A stretch of 51,565 bases of DNA from the NCBI GenBank assembly GCA_949288715.1, contig CASELH010000012.1, positions 1-51,565 on the forward strand, given 5' to 3'. Positions 8,717 through 16,666 of this stretch are shown here, one piece after another. The notes beneath the pieces are model-generated. The model saw only the letters and a program-made list of their open reading frames with translations, was not told the DNA's origin and did no database searches. A program made the position numbers and the translations under genes. This stretch comes from an uncultured Bacteroides sp. Its GTDB lineage: Bacteria; Bacteroidota; Bacteroidia; Bacteroidales; Bacteroidaceae. Position 1 is the first letter of the stretch; each line of letters begins with the position of its first letter.

Positions 8717-9202
8717 ATGAGACGAAAACACTTTTTTTTGATAGGGGCGGCATGGCTGCTGTGCAGCGTTTCGGTCTGTCGGCAGGCAGACAGCAAGGCG
8801 ACTGCGGCGGCTATTGCCCCGGAAAAGACTTTTACCGACGGGTTGGTGCAGGCGGATACGGCGGCTGTGCTCCGGCTGGTGAACGACTAGATGGGCTATG
8901 CGCGGCAAGGGGAATATGGCAAGGCTGCCGCCATGTTGTATAAACCGGCTCCCGAAGATGCTTGGGATGAGCCCTTGCTGCTGGACAACGACGAGATGGC
9001 GCAGGTGGCCGACATGTTGAGACGCAGGCCGGTGGCGGCATACAAGATTACAGACTTGGAGTTTAGGACGGCGATAGATAATGAGGTGAAATGCGTGTAT
9101 AGCTCGGCTGAATCGTCAGCCATGGCTTATACCCTTACTTTTCGCCCCATGAATTACCTGGGGGGATGGCGGCTTTGCCTGTGGAATGGCGGTGGGGAGT
9201 AG
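8717..9202 (+). pseudogene. Exported protein gene split by an in-frame TAG
   Basis: One continuous frame of 162 codons with a signal peptide at the start (MRRKHFFLIGAAWLLCSVSV). An amber codon at 8888-8890 interrupts it after RLVND. The frame resumes at once as MGYARQGEYGKAAAMLYKP and runs to a normal stop. The two parts read as one small exported protein of unknown family. The simplest explanation is a recent nonsense mutation. A sequencing error, or translation restart at ATG 8891 (which directly follows the stop), are alternatives. Confidence 0.7.
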
Positions 9203-9231
9203 TGCCCGTTGCTCTATGGCTCCGGTGTGCT

Positions 9232-9304
9232 TGTCATTCGTAAGCGAAGAATCTCCTAAAAGCGTAAATGAAATAGGAGATCCTTCACTTTGTTCAGGAT
9301 GACA
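9232..9304. repeat. Dispersed palindromic element (TGTCATTC...GGATGACA)
   Basis: The outer arms TGTCATTC and GGATGACA, and the inner arms GAAGAATCTCCT and AGGAGATCCTTC, form a long imperfect hairpin. Related copies are at 1-41 (half), 11276-11360 and 21192-21267. This copy lies between two convergent genes and could also act as a two-way terminator. Confidence 0.8.
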
Positions 9305-9368
9305 GAGCAAAACGACAGTTACTTCCGCATTCTGTCACCCCTTCTTTTTCTTTATCGCAGTGCTTGCC

Positions 9369-10676
9369 TCATTGCAGCTTGAACATGACAGGGAGCGTGT
9401 AGCGCACATTAATGGGCTGGCCGTCTTGCGTGGCAGGCTTCCACTTCGGCATGGCCTTGATGACGCGGATGGCTTCCTGGTCCAGGCTGGGGTCGATGCC
9501 GCGAATCACCTTGACGTCGGCAATGCTACCGTCGGTGGTCACCACAAATTGGGCAATGACGCGGCCTTCTTTCCCAGCTTTTCGCGCGTCTGCCGGGTAT
9601 TTGATATTCTGTGCCAGGAACTTCATCAGTGCCGGGATGCCTTCGGGAAATTCGGGGGGTACTTCTGCTACGTCATACACTTGGCCTTGTATGAGTTGTA
9701 TGAGATTGTCGTCATAACCCACTACAACTACTTCTGCCATGTCGGCCTCCTTGGTGGGGGTGGCCGTCTGTTCTTGCGTGGGCTGTTCAGCCGGTTGCTC
9801 TTGTTTCTGGTTTCCGCTGCAAGCCGCTGCCAAGAGGGCTGCTACGGGTAGGAAGAACAGGTACTTCAGTCTTCCGATGCTTCGGGTCTTTCGTTTGTTC
9901 ATCATTTTGATACGTTCTTTTAAAGGTAAAACATTAAAGTTGTTATAGATAGTTGCTGCAGCCTTGGGATAAGCCAGCCCAAGCAGGTGGTACTGGTAGG
10001 CGCGCGCGTCGAAGCCCGAGGCCAGCACGTGGTGGTCGGCCAGGTACTCCAGGTTGTTTCGCACGTCTCGCCTCAGCAGCCATGCCGCCGGGTTGGGCCA
10101 GCAGAGGGCGCACGCCAGTTCGGCCACCAGCACGTCGGCCGAGTGCACCTGCCGGGCGTGGGTCTGCTCGTGGGCCAGAATCTCGTCCAGCTCTTGCGGA
10201 CTGTGCGCCTCCGGGCACACGAATATCAGTCGGAAGAAAGAGAACGGAGCTTCGCCCCGTGGCAGCAGGCGGACGCGCGTGCCCCCTATCGTGGTGGCGG
10301 GGCAGCGGCGCGACAGCCGGACGATGGCCAGCAGCTGCACCAGCATCCGCCCCACAAGCAGCAGGGCACCTGCCGCGTAGGCCATGGCAAGGTATGTCAG
10401 CAAGGGGCTGTCGTTGCCTGCGGCCTCCGCGCCCTGCGGGGTGACAATGAATTCGGGCAACCACGCCTCGGCGGTGATGCCTTGTGCCACTTGTCCGGGC
10501 AGCACCCCTTCCGTCCACCCTTGCAAGGCAGGCAGCGGGGCCAGCAGCGACACGACGACGATGGCGAGTAGCGTGGCCCGTCGCCAGGCAAAGAAGGTGT
10601 CGCGGTGCAGCAGCAGGCGGTACAGCGCGTAGAGCGCCGCCAGCAGCAGGTTGGCTTTCAGCAGGTATATCAGCAT
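9369..10676 (-). CDS. M56 (BlaR1-like) metallopeptidase fused to a TonB C-terminal domain
   Basis: A 435-aa inner-membrane protein. It has N-terminal transmembrane helices (about 5-25, 33-50 and 93-120). The zinc motif HEQTH (residues 169-173) lies in EILAHEQTHARQVHSADVLV, as in the BlaR1/MecR1 M56 family. A further hydrophobic stretch near residues 270-285 precedes a Gln/Pro/Thr-rich linker. A TonB-type C-terminal domain (about 340-435) follows, containing NIKYPADARKAGKEGRVIAQ. There is no penicillin-binding sensor domain. Together with the upstream BlaI-type repressor it probably forms a protease/repressor signalling pair. The role of the TonB domain is not established. Confidence 0.9.
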   Translation of the reverse strand: MLIYLLKANLLLAALYALYRLLLHRDTFFAWRRATLLAIVVVSLLAPLPALQGWTEGVLPGQVAQGITAEAWLPEFIVTPQGAEAAGNDSPLLTYLAMAYAAGALLLVGRMLVQLLAIVRLSRRCPATTIGGTRVRLLPRGEAPFSFFRLIFVCPEAHSPQELDEILAHEQTHARQVHSADVLVAELACALCWPNPAAWLLRRDVRNNLEYLADHHVLASGFDARAYQYHLLGLAYPKAAATIYNNFNVLPLKERIKMMNKRKTRSIGRLKYLFFLPVAALLAAACSGNQKQEQPAEQPTQEQTATPTKEADMAEVVVVGYDDNLIQLIQGQVYDVAEVPPEFPEGIPALMKFLAQNIKYPADARKAGKEGRVIAQFVVTTDGSIADVKVIRGIDPSLDQEAIRVIKAMPKWKPATQDGQPINVRYTLPVMFKLQ

Positions 10677-10679
10677 AGG

Positions 10680-11048
10680 TCAGCCCTCCTCTTTTCCTTT
10701 TTCTATCATGTGGATGATGTCCTTCAGCTCGTCGGTCGAAATCTTCTGCTCCTTGGCAAAGAACGACACCATCTCCTTGAACGAGTTCTTGAAGTAATGG
10801 TTCACGAAGCCCGTCATGAACGTGCGTTTGTACTCCGTCTCCTCCACCAAGGGCCTGTACAGGTAGGTATTGCCCACGCGGATGGCGCGCACGTAGCCTT
10901 TGCGCTTCAGGTTGGTCACCACCGAGGCTATGGTGGTGTAGGGCGGACGCGGCTCGGGGTAGCGTTCCACAATCTGCTTGATGTAGCAGCCGTCCAGCGT
11001 CCAGATGTGGCGCATCACTTCTTCTTCTTGAATGGTCAGTTTCTCCAT
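10680..11048 (-). CDS. BlaI/MecI/CopY family transcriptional repressor
   Basis: A 122-aa winged-helix repressor. It starts MEKLTIQEEEVMRHIWTLDG and has the recognition region PPYTTIASVVTNLKRKGYVR (about residues 34-53), both typical of BlaI/MecI. The C-terminal helices are the dimerisation part, which the partner protease cleaves in the known systems. The stop is 3 bases before the M56 gene, so they form one operon. It probably represses its own operon. A possible -7 element lies at 11079-11086. Confidence 0.92.
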   Translation of the reverse strand: MEKLTIQEEEVMRHIWTLDGCYIKQIVERYPEPRPPYTTIASVVTNLKRKGYVRAIRVGNTYLYRPLVEETEYKRTFMTGFVNHYFKNSFKEMVSFFAKEQKISTDELKDIIHMIEKGKEEG

Positions 11049-11078
11049 AATTCTGATAAGTTTTCGTTAACGACACAG

Positions 11079-11086
11079 CAAAGCTA
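11079..11086 (-). promoter_or_regulatory. Possible -7 element of the BlaI-M56 operon
   Basis: On the minus strand this reads TAGCTTTG, fitting TAnnTTTG, 31 bases upstream of the repressor ATG. A small palindrome CTACG-N7-CGTAG (11084-11100) overlaps it and could be the repressor's operator. That is inference from position only. Confidence 0.5.
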
Positions 11087-11177
11087 CGAATTATCCGTAG
11101 AAAACGAGCATACAGCGAGTTAATAATTACTAAACGTTCGTAGAATGGCTGATTTCCACCTCCTTCACAACTCGCTT

Positions 11178-11262
11178 GGTAGCGTAGTATCGCTACCGCG
11201 CTGGCGATACTACGCTACCCGGCTGGCGATACTACGCCACCGCGGCGGTGATACTACGCCGG
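11178..11262. repeat. 22-bp-periodic palindromic repeat with 16-bp perfect arms
   Basis: GGTAGCGTAGTATCGC (11178-11193) is the exact inverse of GCGATACTACGCTACC (11204-11219). The GCGATACTACGC word then recurs about every 22 bases (near 11204, 11226 and, as GTGATACTACGC, 11248). The period equals that of the unrelated array at 5621-5730. It occupies the middle of the ~500-base gap between the BlaI gene and the GH109 gene. Confidence 0.85.
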
Positions 11263-11275
11263 AAATGTTTTGCTC

Positions 11276-11360
11276 TGTCATCCTGAACGCAGTGGAGGCT
11301 CTCCCATTTATTTATGCTTTTAGGAGATTCTTCGCTTGCACTCCCTTAGACAGAATGATA
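11276..11360. repeat. Dispersed palindromic element, diverged copy
   Basis: TGTCATCCTGAACGCAGTGG, then TTTTAGGAGATTCTTCGCTT, then AGACAGAATGATAG. This is the same element as at 9232-9304 and 21192-21267, with more changes on the right arm. The rest of the gap, up to the GH109 start, holds no gene. An 8-base AACCTTTG near 11478 is only a weak -7 match. Confidence 0.65.
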
Positions 11361-11544
11361 GTCGTGCTGCATATTGGCACGCTCTCATTCAGAGCCATGT
11401 TTTTTTTAACTGATAAAAAAACTTAAAAGAAGCCCCCTCGATGAGTATAAATGCCCCATCCGAGTGTATTTATTACAACCTTTGACCCCGAAAGCAAAGC
11501 GCGCCATTTATATTGTTTCACCATTAATATAGTATTAGCAAAGT

Positions 11545-13074
11545 ATGAAAAGTTTGAAGACCTTGTTGCTGGGTGCATGCGTAGCCCTCTGTGCATGCTC
11601 CACGCAGACTGCCCAGGTGCACACCAATGAGTATGGCACCCGCTGGCAGTGGAATGAAGGAACCATTGTTGTCGAAACGCCCGAACGCCCCGCCGGACAG
11701 CAGAGCGCCCTGGGCCTCACCGTGCCCAAAATGGAAGTGGTGCGCGTGGGCTTCGTGGGACTGGGCATGCGCGGCCCGGGTGCCGTGGAGCGCTTCACCT
11801 ACATCCCCGGCACGCAGATTGTGGCCCTGTGCGACTACGAGCAGGAGCGCGCCGAGCGTTGCCAGCAGTTGCTGAAGAAGGCCTCCCTGCCCAAAGCCGC
11901 CATCTACTACGGCGAGAAGGGCTACGAAGAACTGTGCCAACGCGACGACATCGACCTCGTGTACATCGCTGCCGACTGGCTGCACCACTTCCCCGTGGCC
12001 AAGTATGCCATGGAGCACGGCAAGAACGTGGCCATCGAGGTGCCCTCTGCCATGAACCTGCAGCAGTGCTGGGATCTCATCAACCTGAGCGAAACCACCC
12101 GCAAGCACTGCATGATTCTGGAAAACTGCTGCTACGACTGGTTTGAGATGAACACCCTGAACATGGCCCAGCAGGGTGTATTCGGCGAAGTCATCCGTGC
12201 CCAGGGCGCCTACATCCACAACCTCGACGAGTTTTGGGACTATTATTGGAAGAACGGCGAGGGCGACAAGCTGGGCTGGCGACTGGACTACAACATGCGT
12301 CATCGCGGCGACGTCTATGCTACTCACGGCCTCGGCCCCGTGGCACAGGCCTTGAACATACACCGCGGCGACCGCATGAAGACGCTCGTGGCCATGGACA
12401 CCAAGTCCGTAGTAGGCAAGGCGCTCGTCGAGGCCCGCACCGACTCCACGTGCAACAGCTTCCGCAACGGCGACCACACCACCACCCTTATCCGCACCGA
12501 GCAGGGCAAGGTCATCGAAATTCAGCACGACGTCATGACCCCGCAACCCTACAACCGCCTCTACCAGCTGACGGGCACCAAGGGTTTTGCCAACAAATAC
12601 CCCATCGAGGGCTATGCCTTGGGCGGCGACCAGCTTAGCGCATCGGGCGTGCAGCCGGAAGTGGACAACCTCAGCGCCCACAGCTTCCTGCCCAAAGACG
12701 AAATGAAGGCATTGGTAGAGAAGTATCAGAGCCCCATCCTGAAGAAGTATGGCGAAATGGCTAAAGAGGTAGGTGGACACGGCGGAATGGACTTCATTAT
12801 GGACAGCCGGTTGGTGTACTGCCTGCAAAACGGCCTTCCCCTCGACATGGACGTGTACGACTTGGCCGAGTGGTGCTGCCTGGCCGAACTGGGTGCCCTC
12901 TCTATGGACAACGGCTGCGCCGCTGTGGCCTTCCCCGACTTTACCCGCGGCGAGTGGAACACCGTGAAAGGCTACCGCCACGCTTTTGCCAGTCCCGAAG
13001 ACGAGGCTGAAGCCGCTGCAAAGGCAGCCGCCTTCACCGCCAAGCTGAAGGAGCAAGGCGCCAAAGACTGGTAA
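11545..13074 (+). CDS. GH109 family alpha-N-acetylgalactosaminidase (Gfo/Idh/MocA fold), lipoprotein
   Basis: A 509-aa predicted lipoprotein: the signal sequence ends in the lipobox CALCAC and Cys18 would carry the lipid. A Rossmann NAD-binding start, VGFVGLGMRGPGAVERF, is near residues 68-84. Next come the ALCDYEQERAERC and AADWLHHFPVAKYAMEHGKN stretches, and HNLDEFWDYYWKNGEGDKLG. This layout is characteristic of GH109 enzymes, which remove alpha-GalNAc by an NAD-dependent elimination mechanism. In gut Bacteroidales they act on mucin and blood-group-A glycans. Other Gfo/Idh/MocA dehydrogenases are possible, but length and motifs favour GH109. It stands alone, followed by a hairpin terminator. 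Confidence 0.9.
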   Translation: MKSLKTLLLGACVALCACSTQTAQVHTNEYGTRWQWNEGTIVVETPERPAGQQSALGLTVPKMEVVRVGFVGLGMRGPGAVERFTYIPGTQIVALCDYEQERAERCQQLLKKASLPKAAIYYGEKGYEELCQRDDIDLVYIAADWLHHFPVAKYAMEHGKNVAIEVPSAMNLQQCWDLINLSETTRKHCMILENCCYDWFEMNTLNMAQQGVFGEVIRAQGAYIHNLDEFWDYYWKNGEGDKLGWRLDYNMRHRGDVYATHGLGPVAQALNIHRGDRMKTLVAMDTKSVVGKALVEARTDSTCNSFRNGDHTTTLIRTEQGKVIEIQHDVMTPQPYNRLYQLTGTKGFANKYPIEGYALGGDQLSASGVQPEVDNLSAHSFLPKDEMKALVEKYQSPILKKYGEMAKEVGGHGGMDFIMDSRLVYCLQNGLPLDMDVYDLAEWCCLAELGALSMDNGCAAVAFPDFTRGEWNTVKGYRHAFASPEDEAEAAAKAAAFTAKLKEQGAKDW

Positions 13075-13116
13075 TAACCCCGCCCTCCATCCGCCCGTCC
13101 TGCACGACGGCATAAT

Positions 13117-13180
13117 GAGGCAGGAAGAAGGTAAAAGAGCTTACCATAGTAAGCCGTTTACGCTTCTTCCTGCCTCTGTT
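13117..13180. terminator. Bidirectional hairpin terminator
   Basis: GAGGCAGGAAGAAG (13117-13130) pairs perfectly with CTTCTTCCTGCCTC (13163-13176), followed by TGTTTT. It lies between the convergent GH109 gene and the ABC permease gene. Confidence 0.75.
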
Positions 13181-13195
13181 TTGTAGTACGCTTTT

Positions 13196-14449
13196 TCAGG
13201 ATTTCGGGCTACCCTTCAACTTGGCCTTTTGTGCCCGGTAGGCCTCGATGACGTGCTTGCGGCTTCGGATGATTTGCCAACGGTACACCAGGCACGTGGT
13301 AATGAAGTAGATGCCCGCCTGCAGCCACAAGGCACGGTACTCGGCAGACACCTCGTTCAGCGTGGCGCCCATGCTGTTGATGCGCACATATCCCTGGATG
13401 CCGAAGGTGGAGGGGAACAGGTGCGAGAAGTAGCGCCAGAACGGGGGCATGGCGCTCTCCGGCCACGAGATGCCCGAGAGGAACAGCAGTGGCACGGAGG
13501 TGAAGACAAACAGCAGCATGCACGTCTCCCGGTTGCGTATGGCTGCCGAGGCCGTCATGGCGAAGAAGATGCACGCCGCCAGGTAGGGCAGGGTGAACAG
13601 CACCAGCTCGCCCGGCAAGGCAATGCGGTTCAGTCGGAACATCCAAGGCACCACGCAAAGCACGTAGACGGCCACCACCGCATACACCATGAGGTAGCTC
13701 AGCCCCTTGCCCAGCACAATGCGCAGCGTGCCGTGGTAGTGGCGGTCGATGGGCACAAGGTCGCGGAAGCGGTTGTGCTCGCGCGCCGTTCCGGCAGACA
13801 GGCCGATGCCCAGCAGCAGCGTCTGCTGGATGACGAGCATCAGCACCGCCGGGATGAGGAAGGCGGCAAAGCCGTTGGTGGGGTTGTAGAGTGCCACGTC
13901 TTGGTACTTGATGGGGTAGGCGGTCACTTCATCTTGCCGCTCCGTGGTGTTGCCGGCGCGTTGCAGCTTGATGTCGGCATTCATGTCCAGCGAGGCCTCC
14001 GTGTTGACCAGCACGAGCGACTTGTAGTACAGCAGTCCGCTCATGTCCACCAGCACGCTTACTTGTGTCTGTTTTCCCTCGGCAATGTCTTCGCTGAAGG
14101 AGGCCGGCACGTAGATGATGCCATAGGCCACGCGGTCTTTCAGTGCCAGCTTGGCTTCGGCCATGTCGGCGCAATGGCTCACGATGCTTACCTCGGGCGT
14201 CGCGTCCACCCGGCGCAGGTATTCGCGGCTCAGGCTGCTGCGCGATTCATCGACCACTACCGTGGGCACCTCGCGGATGGTCTCGTTGGTGTAGATGAAG
14301 GCGTATATCAGCGGGTAAATCAGCGGCACGAGGATGAAGAATATCAGCACCCCCTGGTCGCGGAAGGTGGTGCGGAACTCTTGCTTCCAGATGTAGAACA
14401 TGTCGTGTATGCCCTGCATCACATTCTGTTTCAATGTCAACCGTTTCAT
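13196..14449 (-). CDS. ABC-2 type transporter permease
   Basis: A 417-aa inner-membrane permease. One helix near residues 33-52 is followed by a large periplasmic domain (about 55-195). Five further helices occupy the C-terminal half, the ABC2_membrane_3 layout of YhhJ/YbhR-type proteins. The gene is last in a minus-strand operon of TolC, HlyD and two permeases, with 3 bases between the permease genes. The pair probably forms a heterodimeric channel handing substrate to the HlyD-TolC conduit. The substrate is unknown; drugs, lipids and envelope compounds are all possible. Confidence 0.88.
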   Translation of the reverse strand: MKRLTLKQNVMQGIHDMFYIWKQEFRTTFRDQGVLIFFILVPLIYPLIYAFIYTNETIREVPTVVVDESRSSLSREYLRRVDATPEVSIVSHCADMAEAKLALKDRVAYGIIYVPASFSEDIAEGKQTQVSVLVDMSGLLYYKSLVLVNTEASLDMNADIKLQRAGNTTERQDEVTAYPIKYQDVALYNPTNGFAAFLIPAVLMLVIQQTLLLGIGLSAGTAREHNRFRDLVPIDRHYHGTLRIVLGKGLSYLMVYAVVAVYVLCVVPWMFRLNRIALPGELVLFTLPYLAACIFFAMTASAAIRNRETCMLLFVFTSVPLLFLSGISWPESAMPPFWRYFSHLFPSTFGIQGYVRINSMGATLNEVSAEYRALWLQAGIYFITTCLVYRWQIIRSRKHVIEAYRAQKAKLKGSPKS

Positions 14450-14452
14450 CGT

Positions 14453-15634
14453 TCAGGGGATGTATTTATAGTAAATCAACGCCCCCTTCAGCCGGGGTGC
14501 TATCAGGAAAGGCAGCAACATGAACAGCAGCAGCGCCACGTAGTTTGTCCACGAGTACAGCATGGGGTAGCCGTTCAGCGCCTGGTCCACGTAGATGAGG
14601 AAGTAGTGCCGCAGGGGAAACAAGTTGGCCAGTGCCTGCAAGGTAGGGTGCATGCCCATGGCCGGGAACGACAGCCCGCACATGGAGAACGACAGCACGC
14701 CCCACAGCGAGGCAAAGCTCAACCCCAGCCGCAGCGTGGGCAGCGAGCCTATCATCAGGATGCCCATGCTCTGCGAGGCCAGCACCAGGCAGAGCGTGGC
14801 CAGCAGCATGGGCAGTATGCCGCTGTTGCAAGGGAAGTGCAGAAAGCCATACAGGTACACGTTGTAGCAGATGCCCATGAGGAAGAACACCGCCGTGTGG
14901 GGCAGCAGCTTGCCTGCCAAGGCTATCCAGATGGAGTTATTGCTCATGCGCAGCCATTGCCGGGCGGTACGCTCCTTTATCTCCACGCCGATAGAGTACA
15001 CCGTCACCATGAAGATGAGTAGCATCAGCATACCGGGCATGAAGGTATTGTTCAGGTAGACGGAGTAGTTTATCCACGGGTTGTTCAGCGGGTGGGTGTC
15101 GATGACGATAGGTTGCAACAGGGCCATGGTCTGCTCCTCCGTGGCACCCTTGGCCAGCAGTGTGGCTTGCCCCACGGCTCCCGATGCCAGTTCGCTCATG
15201 GTCTTCATGTCTTTGAACAGCAGCGAGCCGGCAATGAGCAGCGTGTTGTTGGTGTAGAACGACACGGTGGGCTGGCGGCTGGCCTGCGCGTCGGCCGTGG
15301 TGCCCTCGGGGATGTAGAAGAAGCCGTATATCTCGCCCCGCTGCATGGCCGTGCGCGCTTCGTTGAAGGTGGGGTAGTGGGCCACCACGGCAGTCTGCTC
15401 GAAAGCGTCGAGGTTGCGTGCCAGCTGGCGGGTGGTGGAGGTCTGGTCTTGGTCTACAATGCCCACGGGCATGTCAGTAGGCAGTCCCGACCCCATCAGT
15501 GTGGTGAAGAATACGTAGCAGAACAGCGGCGCCACCACCATGCAGAACAGGTAGAGCGGGCGGCTCGTGAGTCGGCGGCATTCGCGCACCATCACGTGCC
15601 AAAGGGCTAAGTATTTCTTCTCTTTTTCAGTCAT
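14453..15634 (-). CDS. ABC-2 type transporter permease
   Basis: A 393-aa paralogue of the next permease with the same layout: a first helix at about residues 24-46, a periplasmic domain to about 190, and five C-terminal helices. Its start overlaps the HlyD stop by 4 bases, so the operon is tightly coupled. No ATP-binding subunit gene is present in the operon or elsewhere in this window. It must be encoded elsewhere, or these proteins work with an unlinked ATPase. Confidence 0.88.
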   Translation of the reverse strand: MTEKEKKYLALWHVMVRECRRLTSRPLYLFCMVVAPLFCYVFFTTLMGSGLPTDMPVGIVDQDQTSTTRQLARNLDAFEQTAVVAHYPTFNEARTAMQRGEIYGFFYIPEGTTADAQASRQPTVSFYTNNTLLIAGSLLFKDMKTMSELASGAVGQATLLAKGATEEQTMALLQPIVIDTHPLNNPWINYSVYLNNTFMPGMLMLLIFMVTVYSIGVEIKERTARQWLRMSNNSIWIALAGKLLPHTAVFFLMGICYNVYLYGFLHFPCNSGILPMLLATLCLVLASQSMGILMIGSLPTLRLGLSFASLWGVLSFSMCGLSFPAMGMHPTLQALANLFPLRHYFLIYVDQALNGYPMLYSWTNYVALLLFMLLPFLIAPRLKGALIYYKYIP

Positions 15635-16620
15635 TCTTTCTCCAAAATGACGCTCATGCCGGCGCGGAGGCCTTCCACTTGCTCTTGCGGAGCGGCTTTC
15701 ACCTCAAAGGTTTTCAGGTCGAATTGTCCTGTAGTCTTCGTGGCCTTCCAGGCAGCATACGTCCCCAGGTCTTTCATGTAGTATACTTTCAGCCGGATGT
15801 TGCGGTCGAGGGCAGGCACGTAGGCCTCCAGTTCCGTGCCTACGGTAAGCCCTTGTAGCAAGTCTTCGCGCACGTTGAAGGTCACCCACAGGTCATCCAT
15901 AATAGCAATGTTCATGATGGGTGCGCCTGTGCCTACCAGTTCGCCCGGTTGGGGGAAAATCTCCGCTACCTCACCGTCCGTCTGGGCAATGAGGAATGTC
16001 TCGCGGATGTACGACTCCACTTCGGCCACGGCGCCTTTGGCACGCTCTACGAGGGCGGCTGCGGCAGCCTTGTCTTCGCGTTCGGCGCCGTTCACGGCCA
16101 TGTCATACTGTGCCTTGGCTGCCTTCTCTGTGGCACGGGCGGCATCGCGCTGTGCGGTCACCTCGTCCAGCTTCTGAGCAGACATCACGCCCTCGTCGTA
16201 CAGGTTCTTGACGCGCTTGTACGACTTTTCGGCTATCTCCAGCCCGGCTTTCGCCTTTTGCCACAGCTCGTAGGCGGCTTGTATCTGCTCTTGGCGGGCG
16301 CCTTTCAGCGCTTTGTCGTTCTGCGCTTGTGCGGCGGCTTGCGCGGCGCGTGCCTGCTCCAGCTTGGCCCGCACGTCGGGGGCTTCCAGCAGGGCGAGAG
16401 TGTCGCCCGCATGCACGGTCTGCCCTTCTTTCACGCGAAACTCCAGGATGCGCCCCGGCACCTTGCTCGACACGCGGTATTCCGTCACCTCGGCTTGCCC
16501 TTGCACTATCTCAGGCCCCTTGCGCAAGGCAAAGAAGCCCACTACGGCCACTATGGCAATCACACCCAGCAGGGTGAGGAAAGCCAGTAGCATGTTGCTG
16601 TTCTGCGATTTTGTATCCAT
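15631..16620 (-). CDS. HlyD family periplasmic adaptor (membrane fusion protein)
   Basis: A 329-aa adaptor that links an inner-membrane transporter to a TolC channel. It has one N-terminal membrane helix (about residues 11-32), a biotinyl-lipoyl-like half with VPGRILEFRVKEGQTVHAGD (about 54-73), a long Ala/Glu/Lys-rich coiled-coil hairpin (about 85-185), and then the second lipoyl half and a beta-barrel (PQPGELVGTGAPIMNIAIMD). It overlaps the following permease gene by 4 bases and follows the TolC-family gene after 46 bases. Confidence 0.92.
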   Translation of the reverse strand: MDTKSQNSNMLLAFLTLLGVIAIVAVVGFFALRKGPEIVQGQAEVTEYRVSSKVPGRILEFRVKEGQTVHAGDTLALLEAPDVRAKLEQARAAQAAAQAQNDKALKGARQEQIQAAYELWQKAKAGLEIAEKSYKRVKNLYDEGVMSAQKLDEVTAQRDAARATEKAAKAQYDMAVNGAEREDKAAAAALVERAKGAVAEVESYIRETFLIAQTDGEVAEIFPQPGELVGTGAPIMNIAIMDDLWVTFNVREDLLQGLTVGTELEAYVPALDRNIRLKVYYMKDLGTYAAWKATKTTGQFDLKTFEVKAAPQEQVEGLRAGMSVILEKE

Positions 16621-16666
16621 CTGTCAAACCCTTAATTCAACGTTCTTAATTCTCAATTTTTAATTT

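Noticed and set aside
11145-11426. Open frame in the BlaI-GH109 gap
   Set aside because: It is made of the 22-bp periodic array and the dispersed hairpin; its codons reflect the repeats.
13229-15022. Long plus-strand open frame opposite the two permease genes
   Set aside because: It runs across both minus-strand permease genes and has a His/Gln/Arg-rich composition without domains. It is a shadow of GC-rich coding DNA.
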